Assembly (NCBI GenBank): GCA_001779205.1
Contig: MFJM01000035.1
Location: 1 to 32,696, forward strand
Direction: 5' to 3'
Length of the DNA: 32,696 bases
DNA from: Candidatus Gottesmanbacteria bacterium RIFCSPHIGHO2_02_FULL_39_14
Lineage (GTDB): Bacteria > Patescibacteriota > Microgenomatia > 2-02-FULL-39-11
Part shown: positions 17,085 to 25,689 of the stretch, one piece after another
Layout of the letters: each line of letters opens with the position of its first letter
Numbering within the stretch: the stretch's first letter is position 1
Notes under the pieces: model-generated
Database searches by the model: none
What the model was told of the DNA's origin: nothing
Seen by the model: the letters and a program-made list of their open reading frames with translations, nothing else
Position numbers and translations under genes: made by a program

Positions 17085-17819
17085 ATGACTGATTTAACAG
17101 ACCGTCAGCTCCATATCCTCAAGGCTATCATTGAGGAATTTATTGAGACTGCCGAACCGGTGGCTTCAGAAACTCTGGACAAAAAATATAATCTTGGTGT
17201 TTCTCCTGCCACCATCAGAAACGAGATGGTGAAGTTAACCTCATCCGGTTTTCTCAAACAACCTCATACTTCTGCCGGTAGGGTTCCTACACCAATCGCC
17301 TTAAAGTTTTATGTTGATAAACTGATGAAATTAAAAGAATTATCAGTAACTGATGAAGTTAATGTCAAACAGAAAATTTGGGATTATAGGAATGAAATGG
17401 ATCATCTGTTAAGAGAAGCTACCCGTACTTTAGCCAAACAAACCAAAGCCATGTCGTTGTCTGCTACTGATGAAGGAGATTTTTATACTTCAGGCTTGGG
17501 CAATATTCTGGATATGCCTGAATTTTATGATATCGATATTACAAAACATCTACTGGACACACTTGATGAGTATGATTATTGGTGGAAGATATTTTCCGCT
17601 TTTGCCGACCCTCAAGAAGATCCGCTCCGGGTTCTGGTCGGTGAAGATTTGGGCGGCCAATTATTAAACCAATGCGGCGGTGTTTTTGTTAAGTTTTCAT
17701 CTCCTTCCCATCAAGGTGCAATTGGAGTTATCGGCCCAACCCGCCTTAATTATCCGAGAATAATCCCTTTAGTCAGATACATGGGTAATCTGATTAATGA
17801 TTTAGCCAAATCCTGGTAG
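17085..17819 (+). CDS. hrcA: Heat-inducible transcription repressor HrcA (short)
   Basis: LTDRQLHILKAIIEEFIETAEPVASETL...VSPATIRNEMVKLTSSGFLKQPHTSAGRVPT; C-term GAIGVIGPTRLNYPRIIPLVRYM. Confidence 0.95.
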   Translation: MTDLTDRQLHILKAIIEEFIETAEPVASETLDKKYNLGVSPATIRNEMVKLTSSGFLKQPHTSAGRVPTPIALKFYVDKLMKLKELSVTDEVNVKQKIWDYRNEMDHLLREATRTLAKQTKAMSLSATDEGDFYTSGLGNILDMPEFYDIDITKHLLDTLDEYDYWWKIFSAFADPQEDPLRVLVGEDLGGQLLNQCGGVFVKFSSPSHQGAIGVIGPTRLNYPRIIPLVRYMGNLINDLAKSW

Positions 17820-17846
17820 TGAGACTCCCTGAGCGTAGTCGAAGGA

Positions 17847-18329
17847 TTGATTATGAAGGTAAAATCTGATCATAAAAATAAAGAAGCAGAAGAATGGAAA
17901 AATAAATATTTTCGGGCTTTAGCTGATTATCAGAATCTGGAACGAAGAATAAGAGCAGAAAAAGTCCAGGGTAAAAATTACGCGTTCCGGGATATGATGA
18001 TTAAATTATTACCGATTATTGATGATTTGGTAAAAGCCCAAATGGAAATTAATAACGAAGGTTTAAAGCTGATAATTGCCAAAATTGATGCCTTATTAAA
18101 AAGTGAGCATGTTGAAAGGATAGATTGTCTTAACAAGAAATTCAGTGCTGACTTGATGGAATGTGTCGGATTAAAGGAAGGTTTTTCTGAAGGTATGGTA
18201 ACAGAACAAGTCAGGCCGGCTTATTTGATGAACGGCGAAGTAATACAAACAGCCCAAGTCATCGTCGGTAAAGAAAAAAAAGATGATGTCAGTCATCCCG
18301 ATGAACATCGGGATCAAATTATTAATTAA
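17847..18329 (+). CDS. grpE: Nucleotide exchange factor GrpE
   Basis: EEWKNKYFRALADYQNLERRIRAEK...LLPIIDDLVKA...; VRPAYLMNGEVIQTAQVIVGK. Confidence 0.93.
   Translation: MIMKVKSDHKNKEAEEWKNKYFRALADYQNLERRIRAEKVQGKNYAFRDMMIKLLPIIDDLVKAQMEINNEGLKLIIAKIDALLKSEHVERIDCLNKKFSADLMECVGLKEGFSEGMVTEQVRPAYLMNGEVIQTAQVIVGKEKKDDVSHPDEHRDQIIN
18295..18314. repeat. Perfect 9-bp hairpin ATCCCGATG-AA-CATCGGGAT at the 3' end of grpE
   Basis: Directly readable inverted repeat. Confidence 0.85.
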
Positions 18330-18337
18330 AAGTTCTT

Positions 18338-18343
18338 AGGAGG
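18338..18343 (+). promoter_or_regulatory. Strong Shine-Dalgarno for dnaK
   Basis: AGGAGG 9 nt before ATG at 18353. Confidence 0.85.
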
Positions 18344-18352
18344 TTTTAAATT

Positions 18353-20260
18353 ATGTCAAAAATAATAGGTATTGATTTAGGTACAACTAACAGCTGTGTA
18401 GCTGTCATGGAGGGCGGCAGTCCCAAAGTCATCCATTCCGCCGAAGGAAGAAATGTTATACCCTCCGTCGTTGATCCTGTTAAAAGAGTAGTCGGTGATG
18501 TGGCTAAAAGACAAATGGTCATTAAGCCAAAAGGAACCATTTTTTCCATTAAAAGATTGATGGGCCGGCGTTTTAAAGACGAATCAGTCCAGTATGACCT
18601 CAAGTGGTTGCCTTATACCATAAAAGCCGGTCGTGACGGTATGGCAGTTGTGGAAGTTGACGGCAAGACCTATACCCCGCAGGAAATCTCCGCTATGGTT
18701 TTGCAAAAAATAAAAGCCGACGCCGAAAGTTACCTGTCAGACAAAGTAACAGAGGCTGTCATAACTGTTCCTGCTTATTTTGATGATTCCCAGAGGCAAG
18801 CCACCAAACAGGCAGGTGAGATTGCCGGCTTGACTGTCAAAAGAATTATCAATGAGCCTACCGCCGCTGCCCTGGCTTATGGTTTGGACAAAAAACATGC
18901 CCACACTGTGGCTGTCTATGATTTGGGTGGTGGAACTTTCGATATTTCCATCCTGGAATTAGGCGAGGGAGTCTACGAGGTTAAAGCCACTAACGGCGAT
19001 ACCCATCTCGGCGGAGATGATTTTGATAAGGAAATTATTGATTATCTAGCTTCCGAATTTAAAAAAGAAAACAATATCGATTTGAGACGTGATCCTCAGG
19101 CCCTGCAAAGGTTGAGAGATGCAGCAGAAAAAGCCAAAATTGAATTGTCTTCTTCTATGGAAGCAGAGATTAATCTTCCTTTTATCACCCAGGGTAAAGA
19201 AGGACCCCTTCATTTTGTTCATAAATTAACTAGGGCAAAATTAGAAGCAGTCATCGGTCACCTGATTGAAAAAACTATTACGCCTATTGAGGCTTGTCTT
19301 AAAGATGCCAAAATCGGCAAAGATAAAATAGATGAAATTGTTCTGGTAGGAGGAATGACCAGAATGCCCAAAGTTATTGAAACTGTTGAAAAATTCTTCG
19401 GCAAAGAACCTAATAAAAGTGTCAATCCCGATGAGGTAGTGGCAGTTGGTGCTGCTGTTCAGGCCGGAGTCTTGACGGGAGAAGTCAGGGATGTGGTTCT
19501 TTTGGATGTAACGCCACTTACTCTGGGAGTGGAAACTTTGGGTGGTGTCTCAACACCCCTTATAACCAGAAACACCACTATCCCGACCAGCAAATCGGAA
19601 ATTTTTTCTACAGCCGCTGACAATCAGACATCTGTGGAAATAAATGTTTTACAGGGTGAGCGTCCCATGGCTGCCGATAATAAATCTTTAGGTCGCTTTA
19701 TTCTTGACGGTATTCCGCCGGCTCCCCGTGGAGTTCCCCAGATTGAAGTCATGTTTGACATCGATGCCAACGGCATTTTGAATGTTTCGGCTAAAGACAA
19801 AGCCACCGGTAAATCACAATCCATAAAAATTACAGCCACTACCGGCTTGTCCAAAGACGAAATTGACCGCATGACTAAAGAAGCTGAAAAAAATCAGGAG
19901 GAAGACACTAAGAAAAAGGATCAGATTGAAGTCCGCAACAAGGCCGATAATCTGATTTATGTCGCCGAAAAGTCCTTAAAAGATGCCGGAGATAAAGTGG
20001 CCGCCGATGTTAAAAAAGAAGTCGAGGATAAAATTGCTGCCTTAAAATCCATTCTTGAGACCGGCACCAAGGAGGATCTGGAGGCAAAAACCAAAGATCT
20101 GTCCGACACACTTTCCAAGATCGGCCAGGCCATGTACCAAGAACAGCAATCCAAGCCTGCTTCCCCGACCGGAGACAGCCAAACAAAAGAAGACAAAGAG
20201 TCCAAAGATAAAAAGAAGGGTAAGGACGAAGAAGTCCAGGAAGGTGAAGTCGTTAGTTAA
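18353..20260 (+). CDS. dnaK: Molecular chaperone DnaK (Hsp70)
   Basis: [62 protein letters not shown]. Confidence 0.99.
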   Translation: MSKIIGIDLGTTNSCVAVMEGGSPKVIHSAEGRNVIPSVVDPVKRVVGDVAKRQMVIKPKGTIFSIKRLMGRRFKDESVQYDLKWLPYTIKAGRDGMAVVEVDGKTYTPQEISAMVLQKIKADAESYLSDKVTEAVITVPAYFDDSQRQATKQAGEIAGLTVKRIINEPTAAALAYGLDKKHAHTVAVYDLGGGTFDISILELGEGVYEVKATNGDTHLGGDDFDKEIIDYLASEFKKENNIDLRRDPQALQRLRDAAEKAKIELSSSMEAEINLPFITQGKEGPLHFVHKLTRAKLEAVIGHLIEKTITPIEACLKDAKIGKDKIDEIVLVGGMTRMPKVIETVEKFFGKEPNKSVNPDEVVAVGAAVQAGVLTGEVRDVVLLDVTPLTLGVETLGGVSTPLITRNTTIPTSKSEIFSTAADNQTSVEINVLQGERPMAADNKSLGRFILDGIPPAPRGVPQIEVMFDIDANGILNVSAKDKATGKSQSIKITATTGLSKDEIDRMTKEAEKNQEEDTKKKDQIEVRNKADNLIYVAEKSLKDAGDKVAADVKKEVEDKIAALKSILETGTKEDLEAKTKDLSDTLSKIGQAMYQEQQSKPASPTGDSQTKEDKESKDKKKGKDEEVQEGEVVS

Positions 20261-20280
20261 ACTCCAAATCACCCCCATCT

Positions 20281-21168
20281 ATGGCCAAAGATTATTATGA
20301 AATATTGGGTGTTTCCAAAAATGCCACGGATAGCGAAATAAAAAAAGCCTATCGTAAGCTGGCTTTGGAATGGCATCCTGACAGGAATAAAAATCCTAAA
20401 GCCACCGAAAAATTCAAGGAAATAAATAAAGCTTACGAAGTGCTGGCCGATTCGAAAAAAAGGGAAGTTTATGACCAATATGGCGAAGCCGCTTTCAAGG
20501 GTTCAGCCGGTTTCGGACCAGAAGGTCCTTTTGGCGGCCAAACTGCAACCGGTCAGTACGGGCCTTTTACTTACACCTACACAACTGGCGGCAGTTCTCC
20601 CTTTGAAGGTTTTGATTTCGGCGGATTTTCCGACCCTTTCGAAATCTTCGAACAGTTTTTCGGTGCCTCTCCGTTCGGAAGAGCCCGCCGCAGGCAGGTT
20701 TATCAGTTGACCATCGAATTTATGGAGGCAGTTAAAGGTACGGAAAAGAAAGTGGAAATTGATAACCAATCCCAAACAATCAAAATTCCCAAAGGAATAG
20801 ATGATTCTTCCCGGATCAGATTCAAAGATTATGACGTAGTTATCAGAGTTCAGCCGGACTCCCGGTTTCACCGTGAAGGTTATGATATTGTCACCACCGT
20901 AGATTTATCGATTACTCAGGCAGCAATAGGTGACGTCATATCCGTTATTACTATCGACGGTCCGCTGGATGTCAAAATTCAGCCGGGAACCCAGCCGGGA
21001 ACGCTTATCCGTTTAAGAGGCAAAGGCGTTCCTCATTTAAGAGATTCCGGCCGCGGAGATCATTACCTCCGCATCAGAGTTAAAATTCCGGAAAAATTAA
21101 CCAACCATCAGAAGGAATTATTAAAAGAATTCGAAGATGAAGGCAACCGCAAAAAAAGCTGGTTTTAA
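20281..21168 (+). CDS. DnaJ-family co-chaperone lacking the zinc-finger domain (DnaJB/CbpA-like)
   Basis: J domain with HPD ([13 protein letters not shown]), Gly/Phe region, C-terminal DnaJ domains; no CxxCxGxG repeats. Confidence 0.93.
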   Translation: MAKDYYEILGVSKNATDSEIKKAYRKLALEWHPDRNKNPKATEKFKEINKAYEVLADSKKREVYDQYGEAAFKGSAGFGPEGPFGGQTATGQYGPFTYTYTTGGSSPFEGFDFGGFSDPFEIFEQFFGASPFGRARRRQVYQLTIEFMEAVKGTEKKVEIDNQSQTIKIPKGIDDSSRIRFKDYDVVIRVQPDSRFHREGYDIVTTVDLSITQAAIGDVISVITIDGPLDVKIQPGTQPGTLIRLRGKGVPHLRDSGRGDHYLRIRVKIPEKLTNHQKELLKEFEDEGNRKKSWF

Positions 21169-21182
21169 AATATTGTATAATA

Positions 21183-21383
21183 ATGACTAACAGTCTTATG
21201 AAAGCAATTAATCTTTCCAAATCATTAATAAATTATAAGAAAGGCTGGGTAGCAATTAATAACAAGAATAAAGTTGTTGCCCACGCTGAAACTTTTAAAG
21301 ACATCACTAAAAAAATCTTCGGACTTAAAGATAAAGTGACACTTATGCCAGCTACTAGTGATTATTCCAGATATATTACTTAA
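21183..21383 (+). CDS. Small DUF5678-like protein
   Basis: YKKGWVAINNKNKVVAHAETFKDITKK resembles the DUF5678 'KGWVAL...KVVAxGK' pattern. Confidence 0.55.
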   Translation: MTNSLMKAINLSKSLINYKKGWVAINNKNKVVAHAETFKDITKKIFGLKDKVTLMPATSDYSRYIT

Positions 21384-21518
21384 GTGGCATTTTATCCATA
21401 TACTTTACTACCTGGTGCCGAATTTCCGGTAGCTAAACCTCTGATACCTGTTTCTATTCCTAACCCTAAAACTCATGTTTTTTTCTATAAATTTCTCGCT
21501 TCAGCTGATCAGATTTGA
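21384..21518 (+). pseudogene. Remnant resembling the N-terminus of a retropepsin-like aspartyl protease
   Basis: GTG start directly after the previous stop: VALYPYTLLPGAEFPVAKPLIPVSIPNPKTHVFFYKFLASADQI*; ends where a D[ST]GAD motif would be expected. Confidence 0.45.
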
Positions 21519-21823
21519 TAAATATTCAGATCAATTTTATTTTTTACAAATTTTATCCCTTCATCAATCAGTTTTTTCTTTTGAGCTTTTATTCCTCCGA
21601 ATGCATAACCCGTTGCCAGTGTTCCGTCTGATTTCACCACCCTATGGCAGGGGATAGAATCGGGATATTTATTCTTGTGGATTATATTTCCGATCACCCG
21701 CGGACTTTTTATTCCGGAAATTCTGGCAATTTGTTTATAAGTTACAACTTTGCCTTTAGGAATTCTTTTGACTATCTGAAATATTTTTTCCTGGTTATTC
21801 ATTTTTAAAGGGAAATTCTTCAA
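21509..21823 (-). CDS. MGMT-family O6-alkylguanine-DNA alkyltransferase (catalytic domain only); likely start 21802
   Basis: IFQIVKRIPKGKVVTYKQIARISGIKSPRVIGNIIHKNKYPDSIPCHRVVKSDG; PCHRV active site. Confidence 0.92.
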   Translation of the reverse strand: MKNFPLKMNNQEKIFQIVKRIPKGKVVTYKQIARISGIKSPRVIGNIIHKNKYPDSIPCHRVVKSDGTLATGYAFGGIKAQKKKLIDEGIKFVKNKIDLNIYQI

Positions 21824-22334
21824 GTTTCTTATAAATCGGGCCGCTGCTTCTTAATAATGATTCGTATAAAATTATCTTTTCAATATTCAATTCTTCCGCT
21901 TCAACTACCGGCAATTTAATTTCTTCTATATCTTTATTTGATAATGGTTTTTTAGATCTGGCTAAAGTAATATGAATGAGTTGGTCTTTATAGATATCAG
22001 GTTTAAATTCTTTTAAAGTCTCCGCCAAAAGTTGATTTAATTTTGCATATTCAGCATTTTTCTCAAATAATGCCCAGATCATTTTATAAGTTGATTTCGG
22101 TGGTGCATAAATAATTTTTTCTAATTTTAATTTAAATGAATTTCCGTTTTGAGATACCTCCCAAATTTTCTTCTTAATTTCTTCCAATCGCTTTTCTTCA
22201 ACATAACCTAAAAATAAAAAAGTAATATGTAAATTTTGCTGAATAACAATTCTGAGGCGGTTATCAGCAGCTATTTTCAATTTTTCTTTTATTTCTTGGG
22301 GTAATTCTATGGCAATGAATAATCTCTTTTTCAC
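21795..22334 (-). CDS. RNA 2',3'-cyclic phosphodiesterase (ThpR/LigT, 2H family)
   Basis: RLFIAIELPQEIKEKL; two HxTx motifs (NLHITFLFLG, LIHITLARSK). Confidence 0.9.
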   Translation of the reverse strand: MKKRLFIAIELPQEIKEKLKIAADNRLRIVIQQNLHITFLFLGYVEEKRLEEIKKKIWEVSQNGNSFKLKLEKIIYAPPKSTYKMIWALFEKNAEYAKLNQLLAETLKEFKPDIYKDQLIHITLARSKKPLSNKDIEEIKLPVVEAEELNIEKIILYESLLRSSGPIYKKLEEFPFKNE

Positions 22335-22340
22335 ACTCTT

Positions 22341-23468
22341 TTATTCCAATGACAATTGCATTGTTTTAAGTTCCGGAAGTGTCGACCCCATAATTCCTTT
22401 CAAATCTCCGTGGATGCCTAAAGTATGATCAATAATGCCTCGCAGGTATTTTTCCTGTCTGGCCCATTTGGAAGCAAAAAATCTCTTTTCTTTTTCCAAT
22501 TCCGACTGTAATTCCGAGAAAGCATCAATTATGGTTTCAATTCTGTGCCGGAATTCCACTCCGGAAAGATAATTGTACATAGTTTCCATTTTTGTATTTT
22601 TTCCCTGTACCGACCTTTTAACATGAAATATCTGGATAAGTCCTGCCCGCAAAGCACTGGACAGACCGATAATAAATTTCCTGTCTGCTACCCAAATCCC
22701 GTCCATATAACCGGCGTCACGAACCTGTGGCGGTAAATTAATTGATATCAAAACGGCAATTTCCGCCTTAATCCTTCTCTGGTCATCTTTTAATTTCTGT
22801 ATCCATTCATTATTCCATTTGGCATTTTTCGTTTCCCAAACAATCGAACCGGTGAAATTACCCCGGCTGTCCCAGACTTTCTGGATCACATCTGCTCCCC
22901 TGATACCTTTCTCCACCGGGAGGATTTCGTCATTAGGGAAAGCTGTTTTTAAAATTTTTTCTACCTCCAATTCCAGAACTTCACCCTGAGTCTGCATTGA
23001 TCCCTGCTGGAGTTTGCGGGATAATTCCGCATTCATTTTCAGGGCGTCTTGAAGTTGCTTTTCTTTCTCAAGCAACTTTAATTGTGATTCTTCAGATGCT
23101 TTTTTTCGGGCTTCATACTTGATTTTTTCCTCCGCCTCGGATAATTTTTTTTGGCTAATGATTTCCCGTTCTTCATCTTTTCTTTTCAAATCCCTGATAA
23201 GTTTATTTGTTTGAGTTAATTCCTCAAGGAGTTTTCTGTTTCTTTGTTTTTCTTCCTCAGCAGTCTCTATTGACTGTTTCAATTTCAAATTGAAGTCCGC
23301 CGTAACTTTTTCCAGAGTTTTAACCTCCACCGCTTTGACTGCCCTCTCAATTTCTTCTTTCTTTTTTTGTTCCTCTTTTTTGGAAAACTCTTCCTCCCAC
23401 TCACTTTTTACCGCCTCAGTCAGTTCAATGGATTGACCGCACTTGGGACATTTGATGTTCGATAACAT
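22341..23468 (-). CDS. DUF2130-family protein: N-terminal zinc-binding motif, long coiled coil, PD-(D/E)xK-like core
   Basis: IKCPKCGQSIEL; coiled coil; GEVLELEVEKILKTAFPNDEILPVEKGIRGADVIQKVWDSRGNFTGSIVWETKNAKWNNEWIQKLKDDQR. Confidence 0.85.
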   Translation of the reverse strand: MLSNIKCPKCGQSIELTEAVKSEWEEEFSKKEEQKKKEEIERAVKAVEVKTLEKVTADFNLKLKQSIETAEEEKQRNRKLLEELTQTNKLIRDLKRKDEEREIISQKKLSEAEEKIKYEARKKASEESQLKLLEKEKQLQDALKMNAELSRKLQQGSMQTQGEVLELEVEKILKTAFPNDEILPVEKGIRGADVIQKVWDSRGNFTGSIVWETKNAKWNNEWIQKLKDDQRRIKAEIAVLISINLPPQVRDAGYMDGIWVADRKFIIGLSSALRAGLIQIFHVKRSVQGKNTKMETMYNYLSGVEFRHRIETIIDAFSELQSELEKEKRFFASKWARQEKYLRGIIDHTLGIHGDLKGIMGSTLPELKTMQLSLE

Positions 23469-23490
23469 AATTTTGAAGAAGATTATAAAT

Positions 23491-23598
23491 TTATAATATC
23501 CAGGCTATTCCCAGTAAAGCGATAGCCACAATCCCCAATGTTTTGCCGATTTTTTTCAAAGCTTCCTTATTCGGATTCGGTTCACGTTCATTACTCAT
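23491..23598 (-). CDS. Small single-TM peptide (35 aa), hypothetical
   Basis: Manual translation: MSNEREPNPNKEALKKIGKTLGIVAIALLGIAWIL*; below ORF-track length cutoff. Confidence 0.45.
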   Translation of the reverse strand: MSNEREPNPNKEALKKIGKTLGIVAIALLGIAWIL

Positions 23599-23624
23599 AA
23601 GTTTAGCTATTTTAACACATTTGC

Positions 23625-23630
23625 TATGAT
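23625..23630 (+). promoter_or_regulatory. Extended -10 (TGCTATGAT) of 23637 gene; predicted TSS near the start codon
   Basis: TG-C-TATGAT followed by 6 nt, then ATG at 23637. Confidence 0.5.
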
Positions 23631-23636
23631 TAAAAT

Positions 23637-24074
23637 ATGAAATGGAATGTCAGGGAGTGGAGTAAAAGATATATACCTTCTGAAATAATAGCTTCTTTAT
23701 TTGCTGTAATCTCTGCATTAATTATTAATAAATTTTTTAATAATCCGGTTTTGACTGCCCTGGCCGGAACATGGGGGGAGAATTTGGGATATTACGGATC
23801 AATCTTCATTAGGGATTTATATAAAGATAAAAGAAAATCAGGCCAACACCTTTTACCTCATTTAAAAAAAATCGTCAGAAATCTGATTTTTGAATTCAGT
23901 ATTGCTGAGATTATCGACAGTTTTTTAGTCAGACCTTTTACCATGTACCTATTTCCCAAAATAATCAATAATGTTGTTTTGGGAATTTTATTAGGTAAAA
24001 TATCCGCTGATATTATTTTCTATATCCCGACAATTTTTTCTTATGAATTCAGAAAAAAACTTTGGAAGACATAA
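23637..24074 (+). CDS. Hypothetical membrane protein
   Basis: Hydrophobic stretches IIASLFAVISALIINKFF, VVLGILLGKISADIIFYIPTIF. Confidence 0.6.
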   Translation: MKWNVREWSKRYIPSEIIASLFAVISALIINKFFNNPVLTALAGTWGENLGYYGSIFIRDLYKDKRKSGQHLLPHLKKIVRNLIFEFSIAEIIDSFLVRPFTMYLFPKIINNVVLGILLGKISADIIFYIPTIFSYEFRKKLWKT

Positions 24075-24114
24075 ACGTATTCTTTACTGTAATGAACTAT
24101 TTCCATATTTTAAT

Positions 24115-24702
24115 TCATGCTGTTCGTAAATGTATTTGTTTTCTCCTAATTAAAATTAATATAAAAAGAGACCAATTAGTCGCAATCAAATATATCGGAA
24201 AAATTGAGGATAGGAGGTTAAATTCTGTCAAAGCAAAAAGAGCAAGCAGGAATTTCAATCCGTTTAAAAACCATAATAATGTTGCTTCTTCATAAGGCCG
24301 GTAATACGATTTTCTGAAAGTAGGAACATATCCGGCGGCGTCAATTAAAATACTTAATAAAACGGAAAGAAGTGGCTGTTTGGTAATAATCCAAAGGATA
24401 ATGGCAAATATTGCGGTCACAAAACTTATCCAATCCGTTTTGGTAATTTCAATTCTTCCTTTTCTCAAAGTTAAAATTGTTATTATAATACAAAAAAAGA
24501 AGGCAATTCCAGTAACCCATGCGCCTGCTCCTGCATTGCCGTAAATCTGGCCAAGAAAAGCTATCCCTGTCGTGATTACCCAGATTAACCAGGAAAAAAC
24601 ATGCGGTTTTATTTTTCCGGATAAGATTCCTTTTAAATACGGAAAATAACCAGCCAGAGATAAAACCACCCCGACCAAACCAAAAAATATTTTAATGTCC
24701 AT
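24115..24702 (-). CDS. Polytopic membrane protein, intact paralogue of 1746..2330 (PQ-loop/SWEET-like character tentative)
   Basis: AGYFPYLKGILSGKIKPHVFSWLIW and AAGYVPTFRKSYYRPYEEATLLWFLNGLKF. Confidence 0.7.
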   Translation of the reverse strand: MDIKIFFGLVGVVLSLAGYFPYLKGILSGKIKPHVFSWLIWVITTGIAFLGQIYGNAGAGAWVTGIAFFFCIIITILTLRKGRIEITKTDWISFVTAIFAIILWIITKQPLLSVLLSILIDAAGYVPTFRKSYYRPYEEATLLWFLNGLKFLLALFALTEFNLLSSIFPIYLIATNWSLFILILIRRKQIHLRTA

Positions 24703-24967
24703 CTTTCTGAAGATGTTTCTTCCAGAGATTTTTAAATGCCGGTAAAGTCAGCGTTGATAACAGAAATGCTATGCTGGGGACAATGGCATTAATCCAGGGA
24801 TTGGGCAGGGAAATTGCATACATGTAAAAACTGATTGCAAGATATGTAAAAACAGCCAGCAGAATTCTTCTCGTCCAGCTAGTTTCCCAGGTTTTATCTG
24901 TCTCGACTCTTTTATTTCTCTCTTTTAATAGTATTATTTCTCTTTCAAGTTCAGAAATTTTAGTCAT
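24692..24967 (-). CDS. Small membrane protein with N-terminal coiled coil, coupled to 24115..24702
   Basis: MTKISELEREIILLKERNKR coiled coil plus two hydrophobic segments; overlaps next gene by 11 bp. Confidence 0.6.
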   Translation of the reverse strand: MTKISELEREIILLKERNKRVETDKTWETSWTRRILLAVFTYLAISFYMYAISLPNPWINAIVPSIAFLLSTLTLPAFKNLWKKHLQKDGH

Positions 24968-25029
24968 AACTGTAAATAAATAACAATTTCTTTATTATCT
25001 CATTATTATGCTTAATATATAATAATATT

Positions 25030-25134
25030 TATGAAATTAGGAACGAAAAATGGGACCCTATTGCTTTTATAAAAGCGCTTCATGAAGCAGCCGGAGTATT
25101 TACCGCCAAAAATCATCCTGTTAATTATTCTTAA
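25030..25134 (+). pseudogene. Orphan reading frame without start codon; possible C-terminal gene fragment
   Basis: YEIRNEKWDPIAFIKALHEAAGVFTAKNHPVNYS*; no in-frame start or promoter found. Confidence 0.3.
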
Positions 25135-25166
25135 CACCAAACATTTTTAATCCAATCACCAATATC

Positions 25167-25634
25167 TCAGCAATCCGGGATCATGTCGGAAGGAAAATTA
25201 TAAGAATAAACTGTTTCACAGGGGATAATGCCGTTCCCGTCGGCAACGATAAACCAGTCATAATTATTTTGATATGCCAGAAACCAACCGCCACCCGCCT
25301 CCCCGGCAAATTTTACACTTCCCTGAGCGTGAATGCCGGTGTTTTTGCTGATTGTAATTATTACTTCCGAGGTATTTTTACCGTACTTTTGGGCAAATGC
25401 TTGTTTTATACCCGCTTCATCGTTTTGTTCTACCTCAATTGAAGTTGGAACAACCTTAGTTGGTGAAGGTTGATAGGTTTCTTCAAAAACAATAGTTGGG
25501 GAAGGTTGAATAAGTCCGGGAGGTGCTTTTTTAAACACATTTGTCGAAAATATTCCACCAATAAATAATAATGCGCCGGCCAAAACAAAAAAGCCTATTC
25601 TGAAGAAGTTGCCTGAAGTTTGTTGCGTATTCAT
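25167..25634 (-). CDS. Hypothetical membrane-anchored extracytoplasmic protein
   Basis: N-terminal TM, Pro/Thr linker, compact domain IKQAFAQKYGKNTSEVIITISKNTGIHAQGSVKFAGEAGGGWFLAYQNNYDWFIVADGNGIIPCETV. Confidence 0.65.
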   Translation of the reverse strand: MNTQQTSGNFFRIGFFVLAGALLFIGGIFSTNVFKKAPPGLIQPSPTIVFEETYQPSPTKVVPTSIEVEQNDEAGIKQAFAQKYGKNTSEVIITISKNTGIHAQGSVKFAGEAGGGWFLAYQNNYDWFIVADGNGIIPCETVYSYNFPSDMIPDC

Positions 25635-25689
25635 TTAATAGTATTTTACTCTTTTTATCAATTATTTTCAAAAATTAATGGTTCTTTTT

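Noticed and set aside
18346-20300. ORFs antisense or out of frame to dnaK (18346, 19624, 19957, 20042, 20055)
   Set aside because: All embedded in the high-confidence dnaK; shadow ORFs from codon bias.
20269-20871. ORFs overlapping dnaJ (20269 -, 20471 +, 20503 -)
   Set aside because: Inside a clear J-domain protein in other frames.
24062-24295. ORF 24062..24295 (+), 77 aa
   Set aside because: Overlaps and is antisense to the conserved membrane protein 24115..24702, whose duplicate supports the minus-strand reading.
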